64,000 bases of DNA, taken from NCBI GenBank assembly GCA_000711775.1, contig ARYC01000461.1, forward strand, positions 62,001 through 126,000. Reading direction: 5' to 3'. This stretch comes from Oxytricha trifallax. Its lineage: Eukaryota; Ciliophora; Spirotrichea; Sporadotrichida; Oxytrichidae. The stretch's first letter is position 1. The number at the start of each line of letters is the position of its first letter. The notes under the pieces were generated by a model. It made no database searches. It was not told the DNA's origin and saw nothing but the letters and a program-made list of their open reading frames with translations. This document shows, piece by piece, positions 58,110 to 64,000 of the stretch. The position numbers and the translations under genes were made by a program.

Positions 58110-61100
58110 AGTAGCATCAATATTAATTTGAGCTGATTTTTCCATTCTATCTATTGACTTGTTGATGAAATTCTCAAAAGAACGATTTAGATCAAGTCCC
58201 AGCTTCGATTAATTCTTAAGTTGATTAAATGAATTTCTAAAAATTAAAATTCATGGAATTCTATAGCAGAAGACTTATGTTGAATTTAGAATTATCAATT
58301 TAGCTTAAGCATTTGGCTGTTTGAAAAGTGGAATGTGTGCGCATTGTGTTTTAGAATCAGTTGATGCAAATAATAATATTTTATAACAAACATAAATGAA
58401 GTGGTAAATAGAGCTTTTATAATTCTTTAACAATATAGAAGTTTATACATAGTCCATACTTTTAAATTAACCTTTATAAAATAAGAAGATTTTAAAAATG
58501 GTGAAGTTACAATTCGTTTTGCAGGGAAGTACGAGAAAGAAGTTTCTTGTTGTGAGCTTAAATTCTTGAATCTGACACTAGATTTGAATTAATGATATCT
58601 TTTTATTAAATATACAGAGTTAATAATAATAGATCAATGAAAACGGTTAAAATTTATTTAAAAAAAATATGAGAGAAATTGTTATTATTTCACTCATTAC
58701 ATTTTGCAAGCTTGACTATAAAAATTTAGAAATATGATACTGCTTATAATATTAATATCATTAATTTTTATATAAAATATTTCAAAATAATCAAATAAAT
58801 AATAAACTTAATTAATTTTGAATTATAATTCTTTTTTGTCAATCTAATATTGTAGTAAATTCTGAGAGAGTTAATTAAGATATTCTGATCAAATGAATTA
58901 ATTTCATTCAAATCAAGATTTAAACTTGATTTTTTTATTATCTTATATTTAATTTATCACAGACACCTATAATTATCAATGATTTGTTTAAACTTTCATA
59001 TTATTCAAGAAAGCAGTAGATAGAAATATAAAATAAAATTTATAATTGTACGTTTAAATCACTAGGTTTTAAATGTTGCATGAAAATAAAATATAAAAAA
59101 GTATTTTATATAAATTTTAAAAGATAATATAGTTTTTGTTTATTAATCCATAATAGAATATTATTAACATAAAATTGAATTAAATGCAATCATGTTTATT
59201 CTAGGTTAAAGATTACGCAAATGATATAAGTATTTTAAATTAAAATCGGAGCAATTAAAATTTAAACATTAAGTTATCAAGTTTTTATTTTGTGAAATTA
59301 AAAAATCAACTTAGCTTTTTTCTAATAATATTATTATATCCATTTTTTAGCTAAATATCAAGACTTCATTTTCATTAATTTTTAACTTAATTTATTTCTT
59401 AAAATCAAGACATTATTTAAGTTCATCAGTTTTACAATCAGATAGCCTATTTCTCTCCAGATAAAGTAAGAATATCAATCTTGCCAAATAATAATTCTTT
59501 ACTTAATTTTTAGTTGCTTACAATCAATTTCTTGAGGAAAAAATTAGTTTGAAATGAATAAATATATTCTAAGTTGATAAAACGTTATTGTGTTAATTTG
59601 GCTAGCTAAGAAATTATGTGAATGATCTATTATCAATATATTACATTGCTTATCGATATATTTTATTAATCAATGCTGTACCACGATCGATAAATATACA
59701 TTATAAAGAGCATTTAATTATTTATTAATCATGTAATTTTGATCACCTTTAATACAACAATCGCAAGCTTAAGGTTGTCATATTTTTCTTTAATCTAGTC
59801 AAATACGTAATATAAACTCTACATTAAAATATTTATATTTATAGTATAACAATGTGTTTGAGTTGAGGAAGTTTATGTATATTATCATTCAATGATTTAG
59901 TAATTAGGGCAATTTTACTTTACTTTATCAAAGTCGATCCACCATTTTCAAAGATATGTAATTTTTAAAATTATAAAAATAATGGTCAAGTTAAATTGTC
60001 TGCTTAAAGAAAAAATGGAAAAGAGGATGTCAAATTTATATAAATATATGTTCCATAGAAAAACTTTATTAGTTTCAGCATTTAATAAATTTAAAATATA
60101 TATTTACTGTTCTTATGATAACTACAAATAGAAATATCAAATCAATTATAAATATTTAAAAGACCTATAATACCTCAGGAGTTAAATATAAGATAATTAT
60201 ATAACAAATCAATTTTAATTCAATAAACGAAAGTTAAGTCTATAATTATAGATATATATTACTTAGATGAGCACTTATAATATTAATCGTCATCAATGGA
60301 ATTAACTGCTTACCAATAAAAACACAACTGCTCTATTAACTTAGGTATGACTAACACCTATTAGAGAAATGATACAAATATCTGAACAGGAAGTATTAAT
60401 CCTTAAGAACAAATAACAATCTAGAAATCTGATTCACCTTTAATTTCCATAAAGTTATTAAAAAAATACTAATTTATTAACCTATCAAGCGTTTCATATA
60501 GAGGTGCTTTAATTAATTAAGATCTCAATTAGAGTGATGGAGTAAATATCAAACAAAATAACAATGGATCACATCAGAGATTTAGTTATATAAAATATAA
60601 CTGTAGCAGCAATAATCTATCACATAACTTCGACCTCTGAGTAATATACATCTATCTACTTATTGAAATATCAAATGACCATGAAATTAATATAAAATGC
60701 ATTTAAAAATGGAATGTTTAAAAAAGTTCATATAATAGTTTTAATGTAGTAAAGGTAACTGCGATAGTTAGTGAACTAGCTGTATAATTTAATCACAAAA
60801 AATAGAATTTAGACGTTGGATAATATGGAATCTTAACTGTTTAAAAAGATAAACAAAAACGACAAAACAATCAAATAAAATCGTCTAGATAATGGAAAAA
60901 TGAGCGATTCTTATAGAAAATACAGATATAAATGCATCATAGATTAATTTAACGAGTAAAATCGACAAAGTAATTGATCAAAGTAAATAAATTCGTAATA
61001 ATTAAATGTACGAAGATAAGAGGAATTCATATATCACATTGTAACAAAATTTAATAGAGATAGACAGGAAGTGTAGCTACTTATCGACTCTGTGATTACT

Positions 61101-61928
61101 TAATGCTGTTGAGATGTGGGAGTAAAATGTATAGAGAGAACAGGTTATCTTAAACATGTTGGTATAGGATGAATTTAAACAGTCAAAACAGTGTATGTCA
61201 AAAGCATAATCAGAAACTCATCAGTGCTACTAATAACTAAAACAACAAGGTTGAGTTTGTTCCAGAAAATGAAACACAAAGAGCTTTTAAGACATAGCTT
61301 TTTAAATCAGAATTTAATAATATACTTAAAAATTAGATATATTGGGAAAATTAAAATATGATAAAATTTCTATGTTATTTTAATTATATTGTATTTATTA
61401 TTTTGTAATTTAAATTTAATTTTAAGTAGTTTTAATTGAGTAACGATATATTTTTGGTTTTTAAAATAAGCAGAAAGAAGTAACTCTTTTTTTATTGATA
61501 GTATTTTATGATTCCATTGAGAGCAGACCGAGTCATCATTAGGAAAGATGCGTAGAGATGCTTATACTTTCAAATTGTGAGAACAAGTTTTTGCAGTAAA
61601 TTATTTAGTTATTTTGAATATATATTAAAATTTATGGGAATATAGAGTTGAAATTGACTGTCAAGGATTAACTTTGTATTGGTTAGTAGCTATCCCGGAA
61701 TAGTTTATGAATTTTGTGGTAACTAATTTCATACTACTTTCAATCGACAATCATTAAGTCACAGGCTGGAATAAATATGATGACCCTATGATTTCTTTAT
61801 TAAATGCTAGTAAGTATGATTAGTTTAAGTTATTGTTAATATTATTACCTTTCATATTTTATTAGGATATTTCAACATTATTCTCTTTCTAGTTCTTGAA
61901 CTGAAAAAAATTGGGTTTTGGGGTAAGC
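58110..61928. other. AT-rich DNA, no gene seen
   Basis: Nearly 4 kb of AT-rich sequence without recognisable genes or repeats. Confidence 0.4.
61912..61924 (+). repeat. Telomere-like GGGTTTTGGGG string
   Basis: TTGGGTTTTGGGG matches the hypotrich G4T4 telomere unit and lies five bases before the ATG at 61929. There is no TBE terminal repeat around it. Chance is possible. Confidence 0.4.
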
Positions 61929-62771
61929 ATGCCTCCTTATAAACTTAAGACAGGCCGGAGTATGAGTAGTTCTGCTAAAGTTATCCATTTCTAAACATTA
62001 AAACAATGTTAAATTCCAAAAATTCAACATTAAGAATAGAGCAAGTGGCTTGAATGACGAAGGTGAAAATGTTAGCGATGATATGGATGTAGGTGCTGAT
62101 ATCACAGTATTTCTAGCAACTAAAAACATATTAATTACATCTAAGATTTTGTTGATTTCAGGCAATTAGAAGACTATCAAGAGGAAAACTTACACAATAA
62201 TATTATATAATCCTCAATCAGAAGAGAGGAGTTGATAATGGAAATAAAAAGAGTGGTTGATAAACATTTGTAATCAGAATCCTAGACTAAAGACAACAAG
62301 GATTGTAGCATCACTTGTATCAAGAAGTATATTGACTCAATAAAATAAGCTCTCCCAAATGAAAGGACAAATTTATAAAAACTTTATGTTAGAGTAAGCA
62401 AGGTACTTGAGAGAATTAGCAAGAAGGAGATTATTTTATCAATGAAATTTCAAGGAATGACTGGAGAATAAAGAGGTCACTCTAAAAATCTAACTGATAT
62501 TCAAACAGCTTTCGCTACTGTATATAAGTACGTTGGATATATGGATAAAGAATTCAATTATATTAAAGAAAGACTAAATAATATTAAAAAAAATATTTTT
62601 GAGACAGGTAATTCATTCAGTGATAACACCACCTCCTCCCTAAAGCTCAAGAAGTCTATTTTCATTAAAAAAAACCGATTATAAATTCATCGATATAAAG
62701 AATTGGTGAGGTCTAAAACACTCTCTTCCGATTTTAAACTCATTTAAAGAACAAAACAATAAAATAAATGA
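61929..62771 (+). CDS. Candidate gene with intron or IES, unknown family
   Basis: First piece from ATG at 61929: MPPYKLKTGRSMSSSAKVIH. A second frame at about 61997-62110 reads FNIKNRASGLNDEGENVSDD, MDVGADIT. After a GTATTT...GATTTCAG stretch that looks like a short intron, the third piece (62163-62771) is 202 codons to TGA with no interruption: QLEDYQEENLHNN, IRREELIMEIKRVVDKHLQS, CIKKYIDSIKQALPNERTNL, VSKVLERISKKEIILSMKFQ, YVGYMDKEFNYIKERLNNIK. It is Lys/Glu-rich and helical. The exact junctions do not fit one reading frame, so an internal eliminated sequence or indel remains near 61990 and 62110. Confidence 0.5.
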
Positions 62772-64000
62772 CACAAAAAGCTGCATTTATAAATAATAGT
62801 CCTCGAAAAAAATGTCAATTACGATCTCGAATTTGATGTAAAAAGTAAATACTTTTGAAATTATAGTGAAGCCTTTTCGAATATAATCATATATAATATT
62901 ATATTGTTTTATGTGTTATTACAAAATAATAAATTCTTGACAGTGAAATAAGCGAAGAAATTTTCTCATATTTGAATTTATACCATTTTACCTTTTATAT
63001 AACTACATCTCAACAGATATTATTTGAATGGAACCATGTTTGAGATGCAATTCTATGCAATTATCAATTTTATATCTAGAAAAATGCAGATTATTTTTTT
63101 CCTAAACTATTTTAACATCACAATAAGTTTGTCATATCTTTTTAAATATATTCAACTCTAATCCACTCCATTAAAAGCATGATGATCACTTAAAATATTA
63201 AAATTATTAAGAATTTATTATAATTTAAATTATTCTAGAAAGTTTGTTAATTTCTTTGAATATTTATTATCCTTACTTTTCAATACATTCGACCAAGTTC
63301 AGTTTCTAAGACACTTATAAAAAGCAACTCAGACACTATTCTCAGGCTATGGTCAGGCAATACTCGAATCTGGTTATGAGATTGGTCATTGTAGTGTTCG
63401 CATGATAATATGTCGATGTCCTTATGTATGTAATCTTGCAGATAGTCTCATTATGTAAGACTCATAATAATATTCCCCCACCTTCTTAATAATAATCACC
63501 TATATATGAATATATCATCAAATTGGTGTGAAAAATTAAATGAAAATTACCTTTCTGGAGATTAGTCATCTGTTTAGTTTGTTGGTGGCTGAAGTGATTT
63601 TAAAACGGCCATCAAAGAGCCTGCTTACATGTCTACAATATCTAATTTTATAATGAATTTTTATGTAAAATCAATTTGTAGATATATAAGTTATAAATAC
63701 CATTAGTCTTAATATACCAGTTAAATATTTTTATTCCTCAAGTTTATAGATCATACCATACTCATAATCAAAATAATCAACAATTAAATTAAAAATTATA
63801 ATTTAGCAATAGATTTTCAATGAAGTTTTGAGTTTTTTTCAAGATTTTGAAAAGTCATAAACATATCTAGATGTAATAAACAAAAATATAACAGTTTATT
63901 GTATTCCATGGATTCATAATGTTCTTTGATGAACTGTAGAAATTAATTAATAAAATTCACAAACCTTCCATAAATGCGTAAGACTTTATCGAAAGTGATA
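62772..64000. other. AT-rich DNA, no gene seen
   Basis: A GC-richer patch at 63290-63480 gives no sustained frame. Confidence 0.4.

Noticed and set aside
1..64000. Euplotes code (TGA as Cys, TAA/TAG as stops)
   Set aside because: TBE kinase, 22-kDa and transposase frames require TAA/TAG as Gln at many positions and stop at TGA; the elements are TBE, not Tec.
1..64000. Many further TGA-free frames of 100-160 codons
   Set aside because: With one stop codon and 75% A+T, such frames are expected by chance dozens of times in 64 kb; only those with homology within the window, raised GC or clear protein character were listed.
1..64000. CRISPR array, tRNA, rRNA, bacterial operons
   Set aside because: No regularly spaced repeats, no cloverleaf-like or rRNA-like sequence, and no Shine-Dalgarno-led gene clusters were seen.

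Overview
The window looks like germline (micronuclear) DNA of a stichotrich ciliate of the Oxytricha/Sterkiella kind. It is about 75% A+T. Two TBE transposons (one whole, one cut by the window edge) carry 78-bp terminal repeats that begin with the hypotrich telomere unit C4A4. The well-supported reading frames use TAA and TAG as glutamine and stop at TGA. No bacterial features, tRNAs, rRNAs or CRISPR arrays were seen.

Layout. 1-2937: 5'-truncated TBE element (zinc-finger/kinase gene, 22-kDa gene, transposase). 4.66-5.76 kb: two adjoining fold-back repeats. 5.9-7.9 kb: a putative secreted-protein ORF between inverted repeats, the whole flanked by 260-bp direct repeats. 11.0-15.0 kb: a TBE-related but distinct transposon with the same three-gene plan, whose third gene joins zinc fingers to an MT-A70 adenine-methyltransferase-like domain. 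16.2-18.9 kb: candidate minus-strand gene pieces. 24.9-26.9 kb: a 2.0-kb TA-flanked element with 200-bp terminal repeats and two overlapping ORFs; small relatives lie at 19.4, 28.4 and 48.6 kb. 29.9-38.6 kb: a second, decayed copy of the MT-A70-type transposon, with a complete 4066-bp TBE (30463-34528) inserted inside its third gene. 39.5-43.9 kb: broken genes of a CxxC protein family and other fragments. 46.7-47.9 kb: a minus-strand candidate gene. 48.0-53.9 kb: two inverted paralogues of a YHYH-domain gene, one joined to a TauE/SafE-like membrane segment. 57.3-58.1 kb: a fold-back repeat whose arms look coding. 61.9-62.8 kb: a candidate gene ending in TGA. The remainder is AT-rich DNA with no supportable gene (internal eliminated sequence, spacer or decayed repeats).

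The main result is the pair of TBE-related transposons at 11-15 kb and 30-38.6 kb. They share transposase residues with each other that TBE lacks. They keep the TBE order (transposase, oppositely oriented 22-kDa gene, divergent zinc-finger gene) but appear to carry an MT-A70 domain where TBE carries a protein kinase. Reading frames were made by hand; frameshifts mentioned may be true decay, internal eliminated sequences or assembly errors.
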